Shown here: positions 7,629 to 16,361 of the stretch, piece after piece
Layout: every line of letters begins with the position of its first letter
How positions within the stretch are numbered: position 1 is the first letter of the stretch
Assembly: GCA_036404255.1 (NCBI GenBank)
Contig: DASWOP010000215.1
Location: forward strand, 1 to 34,452
DNA length: 34,452 bases
Source of the DNA: JARLFX01 sp036404255
Lineage (GTDB): Bacteria > Acidobacteriota > Terriglobia > Terriglobales > Acidobacteriaceae
Direction of reading: 5' to 3'
Translations under genes and position numbers: made by a program
Notes under the pieces: model-generated
Database searches by the model: none
Told to the model about the DNA's origin: nothing
Seen by the model: the letters and a program-made list of their open reading frames with translations, nothing else

Positions 7629-8939
7629 TTATTGTCCTGTCTGGAAGCGCAAGGCTGCTAGTGTCCGCTGGTAGGCGTAGCGCGCATTGGCATATTCGAT
7701 CTGAGCCTGGGTCTGAGCGAGTTGCGCCTGGCTCAACTCCACAATGGAAGAGAGTCCGAGCTTATAGCGCGTCTGCGCCAGATCGAAGGCGGAGTTTGCC
7801 TGATCCAGTAGTTGCCGGCTCACGTCGATCCGCTGAAAACCGGACTGTGTCTCCAACACCGTATTGGTCACATCACGTGTGATCACCTGGCGTCGCTGTA
7901 GTACGTTCTGATATGCGGCTTGTGCGCGCAGCGCTGCTTCTTTCTCGCGCGATGAGTAGAGAAACCCGTTGAAGATAGGAATGCTCACATTCACTCCAGC
8001 AGCACCATACCATGGTGTAGCAATCTGGTCGGCGCGGACTGGCGCTCCGCCCGCAGTGCCTAGAGCGGAGATAGTCGGTCGTTGCAGATCGCGCTCTGCC
8101 TGGGTGAATTTCTTTGCGGCACTGGCCTGCAGGTTGAGAGAAGCGAGGTCTGGACGGGATTGAAGCGCGAGCTGGATGAGTGGCGGTGCATTGTCTGGTG
8201 GCGGCACTGGTGCGAATGGCGTCTCATCCATCAGCGAGTAGTTCACCGGCTGTTCGTTGCCGAGGAGTGCGTTCAATGCAGCCTGCGACTCCTGACTGCT
8301 GTTGGTGGCGTTCAGCAGTAGAAGCTTGGCCTGCTGCAGATCCACATTGGCGAAGCTCAGGTCCAGACTGGAACGCAGTTTTGCGCTGGTCAGCGCGCTG
8401 ATCTGGTCGGAGACGGCCTGCCGGGCCGTTACGGTTTGTTGGGCAACCCGAAGCACGGCCTGACTGGCAAGGGCGCTGTAGAATGCCTGGTCGACCGCGA
8501 GACGGATTTCCTGAATCGAGGCTTGCTGGTCGCTGACGGCAGCCTGAGCGCGTAGACCTGCACTCTGGATGAGGTTGTGGGTACGGCCGAAATCCGTCAA
8601 CAACTGGGAGACGGTGACGCCACCAGCCGCGCGCTGGTAGACGATGGGATTATTCAACGCGCCTGCGGTGATACGGCTGTTTTCGTGAACCCCAACTGCG
8701 GTGAGATTACCAGTAACAATAGGCAGATCAGCGGAACGAGCCTCACGTTTGGTTTGTGCCTCAGCCAGCGCGATGAGCCGCGTCATCTGCACGTGGGGAT
8801 TCTGCTGGATAGCTAGTTTCTCCGCCTGATCCAGTGTGAGAGTTGTGGCAGTTGCCGCCGATGGGGGCTGGGCAACGCAAGCTGCTATCGGCCCGCTAAA
8901 CAAGACTGCAAGTGTGAGTGAAATCCGAAGTGCGTTCAT
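7629..8939 (-). CDS. TolC-family outer membrane efflux protein (system 1)
   Basis: A 436-residue protein with an N-terminal signal peptide (cleavage near AACVAQ) and two repeats of long amphipathic, Ala/Gln-rich helices characteristic of outer membrane efflux proteins. It starts TLTLDQAEKLAIQQNPHVQM and has the second-repeat hallmark LDQANSAFDLAQTRYKLGLS followed by SIVELSQAQLAQTQAQIEYA. TolC trimers form the outer-membrane channel and periplasmic tunnel of tripartite pumps. ATG 8939 abuts the TAG of the RND permease gene (8940-8942), so the genes are co-translated. Length and repeats match the family, and the gene appears intact. Confidence 0.93.
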   Translation of the reverse strand: MNALRISLTLAVLFSGPIAACVAQPPSAATATTLTLDQAEKLAIQQNPHVQMTRLIALAEAQTKREARSADLPIVTGNLTAVGVHENSRITAGALNNPIVYQRAAGGVTVSQLLTDFGRTHNLIQSAGLRAQAAVSDQQASIQEIRLAVDQAFYSALASQAVLRVAQQTVTARQAVSDQISALTSAKLRSSLDLSFANVDLQQAKLLLLNATNSSQESQAALNALLGNEQPVNYSLMDETPFAPVPPPDNAPPLIQLALQSRPDLASLNLQASAAKKFTQAERDLQRPTISALGTAGGAPVRADQIATPWYGAAGVNVSIPIFNGFLYSSREKEAALRAQAAYQNVLQRRQVITRDVTNTVLETQSGFQRIDVSRQLLDQANSAFDLAQTRYKLGLSSIVELSQAQLAQTQAQIEYANARYAYQRTLAALRFQTGQ

Positions 8940-11900
8940 CTATGCGCCTTCCCCCGTTGTGGCAGGTAGCTGCCGCGGTTGCTCTTCGTTGCGATGCACC
9001 AGCAGGTAAGCTGCCGGGACAACGAAGACGGTGACCAGAACTGAAACCGTGAGACCTCCGATGATGGCGCGGGCCAGCGGAGCATACTGCTCGCTGCCTG
9101 CTTCCAATGCCAGCGCCATTGGGATCATGCCGAGAATGGTGGCCAGCGACGTCATGAGCACGGGGCGCAGGCGCACGCGGCACGCCATGGCGACAGCCTC
9201 GCGAATCGCCATACCTTCATTACGAAGGTGGCGAGTGAATTCGACGATGAGGATAGAGTTTGAGACCACGATGCCGGTCATCATCACCACACCCATCAGT
9301 GACATCACATTCAGCGTAGTGCCGGTGAGTAAAAGGATGAGTATCACACCAGTGATGCCAGGGGGGACGGCCAGAAGAATTACCAGCGGATCAATGAATG
9401 ACGAAAACTGCGCCATCAGGATGAGGTAGACCAGGATGACGGAGAGGAGAAGACCGATGCCGAAGCTGGTGAAAGAGCGTCGCATGCCCTCGACCGAACC
9501 GCGCATCGTGACCTTCAAGTCCTCGGGCAGTTTCTGTTGTGCGATGACCTTATCCACACGGCTCGCCAGGCCGCCAAGATCTTGCCCGGCGGGCGAGACA
9601 TAGACGTCAATCACGCGCCTCAATTGATAGTGGTCTACCTCCGTGGGCGTATTAATGTTTCTCATACTGGTGATGGAGCCGAGGTTCGTTGTTTGTGGGC
9701 TGCCGTGCGCATGAACGGGGATCTGTGCGAAGTCCGTCATGGACTGTACCTGAGTCTCAGGGAATTGCACGGTGAGCAGATAGTTGTTCCCGCTCTTCGG
9801 ATCGACCCAGTAGCTGGGAGCGATCATGCCGTTGGAGGTGAGGGAAGTGATGACATTGTTTACGATTTCGCTAGAGTTCAGGCCGAGCTTGCCTGCCATC
9901 TCACGGTTCACATCGAGCCGGATTCCGGGATAGTCGATGTCCTGTGGGATGAGTACATCGCTCACTCCATTTAGTTTGCGTATGGAGGCTGCGAGTGTAC
10001 TGGCTGCAGCATATGCCTCCTGCATGTTGTTCCCACTGACCTGAATATCAATCGGTGCGGGCAAACCGAGGTTTACTACGGCATCTACTAGGCCGCCGGT
10101 TTGGAAGTAGGTTGAGAGCTCGGGTAGATCGTCGCGCAGCTTCGCACGCACAAGGTTCATGTATTTGAAGCTGCTCTTGCTGTGATCCTCTTTGAGGCTC
10201 ACTTGCACAAAGGCAGTATGCTGTCCGGAGTTGCTGGTGTAGATGGCGGAAAAGTCCGGGGTGATGCCGATATTGGAAACGATCATACCGAGATCGTTCG
10301 CCGAGATGACGGAACGAATATCCTCTTCTACTCGAGCAATATACTTGTCCGTCAGCTCCAGCCGTGTGCCACTGGGAGCTTTTACGTTGATGACGAACTG
10401 GCCGGGATCGGTTCGCGGAAAAAACGAAAGGCCCATGAATGGGTATAGCGCCAGGCTGAACAGGAATGCCCCCAGAACGCCTAGCACCGTAGCCCCAGGA
10501 CGCAACAGGCTCTTGGCCACGGCGATGTCGTAGTGCATCAGACCACGATCGTAGCGACGGTTGAACCAGCGGACGAAGCGCTGGAAGGGGCTGCCGCCGG
10601 CATGGTGCGCAGCTTCGTTGTGTGCATTTTTGATGAACTTTGCACAGAAGAGCGGGACTACCGTCATAGCTACGGCGTACGAAGCAAAGAGTGAGAGAAC
10701 AACCGAGAGCGCCAGGGCGGTGAAGAGAAAACGGCTGACGCCATAAAGGAAGACGACAGGGAAGAAGACGATGGCCGTGGTGAAGGTTGCCGCAAGCACG
10801 GGTAACGCTACTTCGCGTCCGCCGTCCTCTGCCGCCTGCTCCGCGGGTTTGCCCATCTCCAGGTGCCGGAAGATATTTTCTAGTACGACGACCGAATTAT
10901 CGATCAGTCGAGAGAAGGCCAGTGCAAGTCCGCCGAGCACCATGGAGTTAATACTTGCGCCCATCATATTGAGCACAAGAAATGCGGCCAGTGCGGAGAG
11001 TGGGATCGACAGCATGACAGCGACGGTGGCACGCATGCTGCCAAGAAAGATCAGGATCATTGCAGCAGTGAGCACAAGACCGATACCGCCCTCGCTGCCG
11101 AGATTGCGGATAGCGGTCTTCACGAAGACGGATTGATCGAAGACGACGCGTGTCACCAGGCTCTTTGGCACATCCAGCAGGTGGGTGATGGCACTGCGGA
11201 TGCCGTCGACCACGGCGATGGTATTGCTGCCGCCGCCCTGTTTCAGAATCGGCAGATAGACGGAGTGCTGGCCATCGACGCGGACGATGTTGGTCTGGAT
11301 CGCTGCTGCGTCTTTCGCTTCGCCGATGTCGGAGACCAGCAGTTGCCCATTTCCAACATTGCGCAGGGGCAGTTGGTCGATTTGGTCGGTCGTGGGCATT
11401 TGGGAGTTGGTGTAAATATTGAAATCGCGTGGTCCTATGCGTACATCGCCAGCGGGTAGAATGGCATTCGCCTGATTCACAGAACGCACTACATCCATCG
11501 CGCTCAGTTGATGGGCCTCAAGCTTGATGGGATCCACGTAGATCTGGATCTGGCGATACTTGCCACCGAAGGGTTGTGGCACGGAAGCGCCGGGAACATT
11601 GGCGATCTGGTTGCGCACATTGAACTGCGCGAGATCGTGCAACTGCGTCTCGTTCAGGCCTTGCCCCTTCAGCGTAATCAGGCAGACGGGAAGGCTCGAC
11701 GCATCGAACTTGAGCACGACAGGCGGCAGTGTGCCAGGGGGCAGACGGCGCAGTTGAGCCATCGCAAGATTAGAGATGCTGCTGACAGCGGCATCCGCAT
11801 TGGTGCCGGGTTGGAAGTAGATGCGGATCAGGCTGACGCCGGTCAATGAGCGCGATTCGATATGGTCGATGCCGCTGCCTAGAGTGAAGAATCGCTCAAA

Positions 11901-12092
11901 GGGGTTGGTAATGTTGGATTCGATCTGTTCGGGGGGCATACCGTTATAGAAGGTTGCCACCACCACTACCGGGATGTTGATGTCGGGAAAGAGATCGACC
12001 GGCATACGCGCCACAGTAGTTACGCCGACAACTGCTATGACCAGGCACAGCATGATGATGAAGAAGGGATAGCGTATCGAGAAGCCTGACAT
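8940..12092 (-). CDS. RND efflux permease (system 1)
   Basis: A 1050-residue inner-membrane proton-driven exporter of the AcrB/HAE1 superfamily: TM1 at 10-28, a large periplasmic loop, TM2-6 at ~335-490, a second loop, and TM7-12 at ~545 and ~860-1030. The periplasmic porter motif PVDLFPDINIPVV follows TM1. In TM4 the relay region reads LAFSRLIDNSVVVLEN (D398, N399), where AcrB has two Asp. In TM10 GIVVSNSILIVEF lacks the Lys seen in AcrB. These changes may be clade features rather than damage, since the gene is full length. Its ATG overlaps the adaptor stop by one base (TAATG) and its stop abuts tolC. Substrate is unknown. Confidence 0.93.
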   Translation of the reverse strand: MSGFSIRYPFFIIMLCLVIAVVGVTTVARMPVDLFPDINIPVVVVATFYNGMPPEQIESNITNPFERFFTLGSGIDHIESRSLTGVSLIRIYFQPGTNADAAVSSISNLAMAQLRRLPPGTLPPVVLKFDASSLPVCLITLKGQGLNETQLHDLAQFNVRNQIANVPGASVPQPFGGKYRQIQIYVDPIKLEAHQLSAMDVVRSVNQANAILPAGDVRIGPRDFNIYTNSQMPTTDQIDQLPLRNVGNGQLLVSDIGEAKDAAAIQTNIVRVDGQHSVYLPILKQGGGSNTIAVVDGIRSAITHLLDVPKSLVTRVVFDQSVFVKTAIRNLGSEGGIGLVLTAAMILIFLGSMRATVAVMLSIPLSALAAFLVLNMMGASINSMVLGGLALAFSRLIDNSVVVLENIFRHLEMGKPAEQAAEDGGREVALPVLAATFTTAIVFFPVVFLYGVSRFLFTALALSVVLSLFASYAVAMTVVPLFCAKFIKNAHNEAAHHAGGSPFQRFVRWFNRRYDRGLMHYDIAVAKSLLRPGATVLGVLGAFLFSLALYPFMGLSFFPRTDPGQFVINVKAPSGTRLELTDKYIARVEEDIRSVISANDLGMIVSNIGITPDFSAIYTSNSGQHTAFVQVSLKEDHSKSSFKYMNLVRAKLRDDLPELSTYFQTGGLVDAVVNLGLPAPIDIQVSGNNMQEAYAAASTLAASIRKLNGVSDVLIPQDIDYPGIRLDVNREMAGKLGLNSSEIVNNVITSLTSNGMIAPSYWVDPKSGNNYLLTVQFPETQVQSMTDFAQIPVHAHGSPQTTNLGSITSMRNINTPTEVDHYQLRRVIDVYVSPAGQDLGGLASRVDKVIAQQKLPEDLKVTMRGSVEGMRRSFTSFGIGLLLSVILVYLILMAQFSSFIDPLVILLAVPPGITGVILILLLTGTTLNVMSLMGVVMMTGIVVSNSILIVEFTRHLRNEGMAIREAVAMACRVRLRPVLMTSLATILGMIPMALALEAGSEQYAPLARAIIGGLTVSVLVTVFVVPAAYLLVHRNEEQPRQLPATTGEGA

Positions 12093-13333
12093 TAGCGGCC
12101 CTCCGTTGCATCGACTGCTGTTGCCATGGAGCGCTGTTTTGGGGTAACCGTCTCCCCTGGCTGATAACTTGCCTGGTTGGCGACGATGACCTGCTCACCT
12201 TCGCGCACACCACTCAGGATTTCGACGCGGTTTGCAGTCGTCAACCCGGTCTGGACGATGCGCTTCTCCACACGGTTCTGCGCGTTCACTACCATCACCA
12301 CCGGCTGCGCGCTGCTAGTGTCCAGTGCTTGAATGGGAACCACAATGGCATCGCCGGTGCGCTGCACATTCAGCGTAACTTGTGCATACATCCCCGGCGT
12401 CAGTGAGCCGTCCTTATTTGGCACATCTACTTCGACCTGCATTGAGCGGGTCGATGGATCGAGCGCCTCCGTGCTGCGGGCGACGGTTCCCGTCAGCGTG
12501 CGGTTTAGCGCGTCGATGCGAATTGTCGCGGTATCACCATTGTGTACGTAGGGTGCAATAGATTCTGGCACCGGGAGCCGCAGCCGCAACGTGCTGATCT
12601 GAGCGATCTTTACTACCGGGGCAGAGCCTGCGTTGGACGTTCCGGCCTGGATGAGCGCTCCCGTATCGGCGTAACGCCATGTGATGACGCCGGTGAAAGG
12701 CGCGGTGATGCGCGAGTATCCCGCCATGGATGAGACCTGCTGTTGCTGCGCCCGAGACACGCCAAGCTGTTGCTGCATTGCGTTGTAGGCGGACTTAGCC
12801 GCGTCCACTTGCGCTGCGGCTGCTTCATCTTTCGCCTGAGCGTCGTCTAATTCCTGCTCCGCAATCAGGCCGGGACGTGCGTCTGATGCCTGCTTTAGCC
12901 GAATAGCAGCTGAGTGTAGCGCATTATAGTTGGCTTTGGCGCGAGCAACATCGTTGGTGGCCCGCGCAATCTCAGCCTGCGTCTGACGGACGCCTGCCTG
13001 CGCGCCGAGCACCTGCGCCTGCAGTTCGGGAACATCCAGCGTGGCCAGCACCTGGCCTTCTTTCACCTTGTCGCCAATGTCTACGTTAATGCGGCGGATG
13101 TAACCTGCAACCTTCGCATGCAGTTCTACTTCCTGGTAGGGAAGAAACTCGCCTGCGACCGAGAGTTTATTGGAGAGCGTGGCTCGCGACGCAGCAGCAA
13201 CCGGGGCAATGGGATTCGCAGCCGTCGATTCCTGACTGGCGTGGTGACGGCATCCTGACAAAAGTAGAAGGGTGCAGCCGAGCAGAAACATCTTTCCGGC
13301 AGCATAGTGCCGAATGGGTGCAACAGAATTCAT
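12092..13333 (-). CDS. RND periplasmic adaptor lipoprotein (system 1)
   Basis: Membrane fusion protein of about 413 residues that links the inner-membrane pump to the TolC channel. ATG 13333 gives MNSVAPIRHYAAG, then a lipobox at LLLLSGC, so it is probably lipid-anchored. After that come a barrel-sandwich half (ELHAKVAGYIRRINVDIGDK and VKEGQVLATLD), a long coiled-coil hairpin (~105-200), the second lipoyl half (YSRITAPFTGVITWRYADTG), a beta-barrel and the membrane-proximal domain. A start at 13360 is open but would put nine extra residues before the lipoprotein signal. It is the first gene of the adaptor-RND-TolC operon, with a 1-base overlap to the permease. Confidence 0.93.
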   Translation of the reverse strand: MNSVAPIRHYAAGKMFLLGCTLLLLSGCRHHASQESTAANPIAPVAAASRATLSNKLSVAGEFLPYQEVELHAKVAGYIRRINVDIGDKVKEGQVLATLDVPELQAQVLGAQAGVRQTQAEIARATNDVARAKANYNALHSAAIRLKQASDARPGLIAEQELDDAQAKDEAAAAQVDAAKSAYNAMQQQLGVSRAQQQQVSSMAGYSRITAPFTGVITWRYADTGALIQAGTSNAGSAPVVKIAQISTLRLRLPVPESIAPYVHNGDTATIRIDALNRTLTGTVARSTEALDPSTRSMQVEVDVPNKDGSLTPGMYAQVTLNVQRTGDAIVVPIQALDTSSAQPVVMVVNAQNRVEKRIVQTGLTTANRVEILSGVREGEQVIVANQASYQPGETVTPKQRSMATAVDATEGR

Positions 13334-13423
13334 GGTGGACTCGCTTAGGCTGAGAGGCACGTCAACATCGCAAAAGACAGCGATGCGGTGACCGGCAGGG
13401 ATGCCGCCGGGAGTGCGGGCGTC

Positions 13424-13783
13424 TTAGCTGAGCGGCGGAGGACGGATGGCGTGCGCTCTGCGATTGCAGAGTTGAAATGCTGAAGGAACGTCAGCGGCTG
13501 TCTGTAGCCACGCCGTGGATCGAGCCATGGCGGCCAATACAGCAAATGCAAAGATGAAAGCAAAGATGGCAGGAGCTGCGGCTTGTGCAAGTGGCGCAAT
13601 GACTACTCTGGCATCCTGCTGTTGCCATACCTTGGTCGCCGAAATAGGACGGGCTGCGATGTCCTTCGGATAGTAAGCCGCGACCTTTGACGTGACAGCA
13701 AAAGCAATTAGTAGACCGCAAAACAGCACTCCACTGAAAAAGAGCAGGGTATTCTTGCGGCCGAATTGGAAAGTTGCTTGCAC
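13424..13783 (-). CDS. Small two-TM membrane protein with RPPP tail, unknown function
   Basis: A 119-residue protein from a GTG start at 13783. Predicted TM1 is at ~11-31 (NTLLFFSGVLFCGLLIAFAV) and TM2 at ~66-88 (LAQAAAPAIFAFIFAFAVLA), separated by a ~35-residue loop. The C-terminus ends CNRRAHAIRPPPLS. It lies 90 bases upstream of the adaptor gene on the same strand, so it may lead efflux operon 1. A second small protein beside efflux system 2 (26763-27146) has the same plan: two hydrophobic segments and a Cys-containing tail with RPPP. No family function is known to me, and some metal-resistance small proteins have similar Pro-rich tails. Confidence 0.6.
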   Translation of the reverse strand: MQATFQFGRKNTLLFFSGVLFCGLLIAFAVTSKVAAYYPKDIAARPISATKVWQQQDARVVIAPLAQAAAPAIFAFIFAFAVLAAMARSTAWLQTAADVPSAFQLCNRRAHAIRPPPLS

Positions 13784-13905
13784 TTGTTCTCAGAATACCG
13801 CGAGCTGGGCGCTAATGGCTAGTCATCTCATGATTTTGACAATAAAACAAATAATTAGGTTGCGAACGGACAGATTCCACACTACTTATCGTCACGATAG
13901 CGTTT
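13784..13905 (-). promoter_or_regulatory. Probable promoter region of efflux operon 1
   Basis: About 120 AT-richer bases lie between the DUF202 gene and the small membrane protein gene. On the minus strand a TTGTCA hexamer lies upstream of the start, but no convincing -10 is at ideal spacing. The assignment rests on position only. Confidence 0.3.
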
Positions 13906-14286
13906 TCAGCGAACAAGCAGAAGATACACTGCCATACCAATCCCTATAGCGGCAAGGACCAGTCCGAGCACAACGGCATCTGCGGAAACCCGGCCTGCCT
14001 TCCACGCTCCAGAGTTCAGATCGCGAATCAGTTGAAAGTGACGGATGACAGCACCCACGTTTACGATGACTCCCAGTACTACGAGCGAGACCCCGGACCA
14101 AACCGATAGCCCTGTCGTGTGTGCTGTCAGATGCGAAGCACTGGCGCTCAGCTCACGGAGGAATAGTCCGAAACGGCTAACGGCAAAGCCAACACCCATT
14201 AGGCCGAGTCCCGTGCGGATCCATGCAAGGAAAGTCCGTTCGGCTGCCAAGTAAACTCGTGGATCTTGTTCGAAGGTTTTGTCCAT
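13906..14286 (-). CDS. DUF202 (YidH-like) inner membrane protein
   Basis: A 126-residue protein with the DUF202 signature near the N-terminus, AAERTFLAWIRTGLGLMGVG (residues ~14-33), in which an RT.L...RT pattern precedes TM1. There are three TM segments (~28-40, 60-80, 105-124). Function of the family is not settled; members are small inner membrane proteins often found beside transporters and stress genes. The ATG at 14286 is the only sensible start. It lies between the NifX-like gene and efflux operon 1 on the same strand, 70 bases from the former. Confidence 0.85.
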   Translation of the reverse strand: MDKTFEQDPRVYLAAERTFLAWIRTGLGLMGVGFAVSRFGLFLRELSASASHLTAHTTGLSVWSGVSLVVLGVIVNVGAVIRHFQLIRDLNSGAWKAGRVSADAVVLGLVLAAIGIGMAVYLLLVR

Positions 14287-14356
14287 ACCGCGATTGTAGT
14301 CAAAACGCTTTTACAGTGTGACTCTATGGTTTGCGGACAGCGTAAGAGGTCTGCGC

Positions 14357-14761
14357 TTAGCTGTGACAACACTGGGAGGCTTCAGAACCAGCCTTCTTCG
14401 CACAGCAGCACCCATGATCCTTGTGCCCCTCAGAGCCGGAAACTGCTGGGTGCAATCGTAGGTGCTCAAACATTTCCAGCGCCTGTCTTCCGGTGATAGT
14501 CGCAGGAGCCATCCATCCATGGATGTTCGCTGACTGCAGATGTCTCAATGCACCGTCGCCTATTTCAGTGAAGATTGCGTCGGTGCAATTCTGGCTGACG
14601 ATCAATTCGACGACACTTTTCCCTTTTGCAGCCTCATTTTCCCAAAAAACCAATGTGTGGCTTTCCGTGTCCGCCGCCATGATCCACTCGGCTTTGCCAA
14701 AATGCGAAGACATTGGTGCGCTAGCGCAATTTCCTGACAGCATGACTGCTACTTTGCTCAT
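14357..14761 (-). CDS. NifX/NifB-type dinitrogenase-cofactor-fold protein with Cys-rich tail
   Basis: A 134-residue protein. Residues 1-105 match the dinitrogenase iron-molybdenum cofactor biosynthesis fold: start MSKVAVMLSGN, SSHFGKAEWIMAAD, VVELIVSQNCTDAIFTEIGD, then IHGWMAPATITGRQALEMF. The domain binds metal-sulfur clusters or precursors in NifX/NafY/NifB. The C-terminus is unusual: GHKDHGCCCAKK followed by a terminal CCHS, i.e. CCC at 118-120 and CC at 131-132, a likely metal-binding tail. No nitrogenase genes are nearby, so nitrogen fixation is not implied. It is divergent from the PadR gene. GAGG lies 8 bases before ATG 14761. Confidence 0.82.
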   Translation of the reverse strand: MSKVAVMLSGNCASAPMSSHFGKAEWIMAADTESHTLVFWENEAAKGKSVVELIVSQNCTDAIFTEIGDGALRHLQSANIHGWMAPATITGRQALEMFEHLRLHPAVSGSEGHKDHGCCCAKKAGSEASQCCHS

Positions 14762-14885
14762 AAGTACAATCCTCGTTTCGTAATAAACACTGTGATTGAA
14801 CAGCTAAACATGTCGTAGATAATTAACTAGATGTAATATACACCTACAGGCGGTCGTCATCACTTTACGGGAGATGGAGATTCAC
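14762..14885. promoter_or_regulatory. Divergent promoter region with palindromic box
   Basis: This 124-base spacer separates the NifX-like gene from padR and must hold both promoters. TGTA-ATA-TACA at 14832-14842 is a perfect 4-bp-arm palindrome, the type of short TGTA/TACA symmetry used by many PadR proteins. ATGT also occurs at 14808 and 14831. Autoregulation by the adjacent PadR protein is a reasonable inference. Confidence 0.4.
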
Positions 14886-15362
14886 ATGCCAATCGGCCAC
14901 AGGTCCAAAGAGAGCAGCGGAGCATTTCAGGACAACCGCGAGCACGGATGCCGAAATCCCGGCATGGGGCATCCATGCACTTGTGCCATGGGGAATGTCT
15001 CACGGTTTATCGAGCCTGTTGTGCTGCGAATTCTCAAAGAGAAGAAGAAGTCATACGGCTATGAGATTGCTGAATGTCTGTCTCAATATGCGCTTACAGA
15101 TGCCACGATCGAAGGTGCTGCTCTCTATCGCACCCTGAGAACACTGGAAGCTAATGGGCATGTGATCTCGATCTGGGATGAAGGCGACGGTCCTGCACGA
15201 CGCAATTATTCGCTGACGAAGTCAGGTCATACCCACCTCCGCGATTGGGCTCATCTGCTGGAGACACTGGGCAACGCCATGATGATTTTTGCCCGTGAGG
15301 TTACGGCTCAAGAGGGCACTACAGCGGGGAAGAGACAAGGCAGATCGAATGGCGGTAGGTAA
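14886..15362 (+). CDS. PadR-family transcriptional regulator with Cys-rich N-terminus
   Basis: A 158-residue winged-helix regulator. Core: SRFIEPVVLRILKEKKKSYG at ~39-58 (helix 1), then YEIAECLSQY, an ATIEGAALYRTLRTLEANGH recognition region, and the wing SIWDEGDGPARRNYSLTKSG, followed by a short dimerisation helix. The first ~36 residues are an extension with GCRNPGMGHPCTCAMG, placing Cys at 22, 31 and 33; this could bind metal or respond to redox state. ATG 14886 is chosen because GGAG lies 6 bases upstream, while ATG 14874 has no spaced ribosome site. It is divergent from the NifX-like gene and overlaps the thioesterase gene by 14 bases. Confidence 0.85.
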   Translation: MPIGHRSKESSGAFQDNREHGCRNPGMGHPCTCAMGNVSRFIEPVVLRILKEKKKSYGYEIAECLSQYALTDATIEGAALYRTLRTLEANGHVISIWDEGDGPARRNYSLTKSGHTHLRDWAHLLETLGNAMMIFAREVTAQEGTTAGKRQGRSNGGR

Positions 15363-15783
15363 TGTGTCTTTGGAACAGGTGCGGGAGGTAGCCCCGCTCA
15401 ATTCAGCCTGCGTTGCCTGCGGCCATGAGAATCCGGGAGGCCTGCACCTTGAATTCCATGTGGGCAGGAAGTGCGCTTCCGCTCGGTGGACCACGCGTGC
15501 TGGGTGGGAGAGTTTCCGGGGAATAATCCATGGTGGTGTGATTTCCACGGTCATGGACGAAGCCATGTCAAAGGCCATTATCTCGGAAGGTTATCAGGCG
15601 CTTACGGCGGAGCTCAAAATCCGTTTTCGCGCGAAGGTTAGTGTTGATGAAGAGCTGCGTGTCCAAGGCTGGGTGGTCAGCGTGCAAAAGAGAAAAATCG
15701 TAGCGGAGGCTACGCTTACCACCGCAGACGGCATGGAAAAGGCCCATGCCTGGTCGGCATTTCTGGTGGTTCGCAATCCGTGA
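15349..15783 (+). CDS. Hotdog-fold thioesterase (PaaI/4HBT superfamily)
   Basis: A 144-residue protein. The hotdog active region is visible as FRGIIHGGVISTVMDEAMSK (residues ~57-74), with HGG and the downstream acidic residue on the central helix, followed by beta strands (TAELKIRFRAKV, VVSVQKRKIVAEATL). A CVACGHENPGGLHLEF motif precedes it, with a CxxC pair at 21/24 common in one thioesterase branch. Family members hydrolyse acyl-CoA or related thioesters in the cytoplasm; the substrate here is unknown. ATG 15349 lies inside the 3' end of padR, so the two are probably co-transcribed; the longer frame from 15289 is unlikely. The gene ends 20 bases from the convergent tlpA-like gene. Confidence 0.82.
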   Translation: MAVGNVSLEQVREVAPLNSACVACGHENPGGLHLEFHVGRKCASARWTTRAGWESFRGIIHGGVISTVMDEAMSKAIISEGYQALTAELKIRFRAKVSVDEELRVQGWVVSVQKRKIVAEATLTTADGMEKAHAWSAFLVVRNP

Positions 15784-15803
15784 ATGTACGGAGCTAGATT
15801 AGA

Positions 15804-16361
15804 TCAGCGGTGATTCAGAAGCGACTTCAATTGCATGTCAATCGCGTTCAAATCCGTCTCACCTTGAAATTTAGCGCGTATCTCGCCGTTTCTGTCGATC
15901 AGAAAAGTAACCGGGAGACCGAGCACGCCACCGTATAGCTCCCCGAGCTTTTCATCGCCCATCACAACAGGGTAATTTAGTTTCAGCTTCGTGATCAGTT
16001 TGCGCACTAGTGCAGGATCATCGTCCATCGAGACGCCGATGACCTGTAGCCCCTGTGCGCCGTACTGGCTTTGCCATGCGACGAAGCGCGGTATCTCCAA
16101 CTGGCAGGGGGCGCACCAGGTGGCCCAGAAGTTGAGCAGTACCACCTTGCCGCGATAGGCGTTGATATCCACGCGTTTATGGTTGAGGTCTGTGCGGACC
16201 AGCTCCGGCGCTTTCTTGCTAATCAACGGGGTCTCTGCAAGACAAGTATGTGCAGTGACAGCGCCCAGACCTGCTGCAATTAGCAAAGCATACCCCACCA
16301 AGCGGCGAAGCACGCTTCTGTGTGTGCCTGCCGTGGTGGTTCCATTAACGGCCTTGTTCAA
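15804..16361 (-). CDS. TlpA-family periplasmic thiol-disulfide oxidoreductase
   Basis: A 185-residue thioredoxin-fold protein. The N-terminal hydrophobic segment (~20-42, VGYALLIAAGLGAVTAHTCL) is a signal peptide or anchor. The domain follows: KKAPELVRTDLNHKRVDINAYRG without long gaps, VVLLNFWATWCAPC with active Cys83 and Cys86, GVSMDDD, and cis-Pro in GLPVTFLIDRNGEIRAKF. These proteins reduce or exchange disulfides in the periplasm. The TTG start at 16361 lies within the rhodanese gene (17-base overlap), implying translational coupling. With the adjacent rhodanese it suggests handling of thiols or persulfides outside the cytoplasm. Confidence 0.9.
   Translation of the reverse strand: MNKAVNGTTTAGTHRSVLRRLVGYALLIAAGLGAVTAHTCLAETPLISKKAPELVRTDLNHKRVDINAYRGKVVLLNFWATWCAPCQLEIPRFVAWQSQYGAQGLQVIGVSMDDDPALVRKLITKLKLNYPVVMGDEKLGELYGGVLGLPVTFLIDRNGEIRAKFQGETDLNAIDMQLKSLLNHR

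Noticed and set aside
14357..14761. Possible nitrogen-fixation locus
   Set aside because: Only the NifX fold is present; no nitrogenase, NifE/N or cofactor scaffold genes are in the window, and the fold occurs in many non-fixers.
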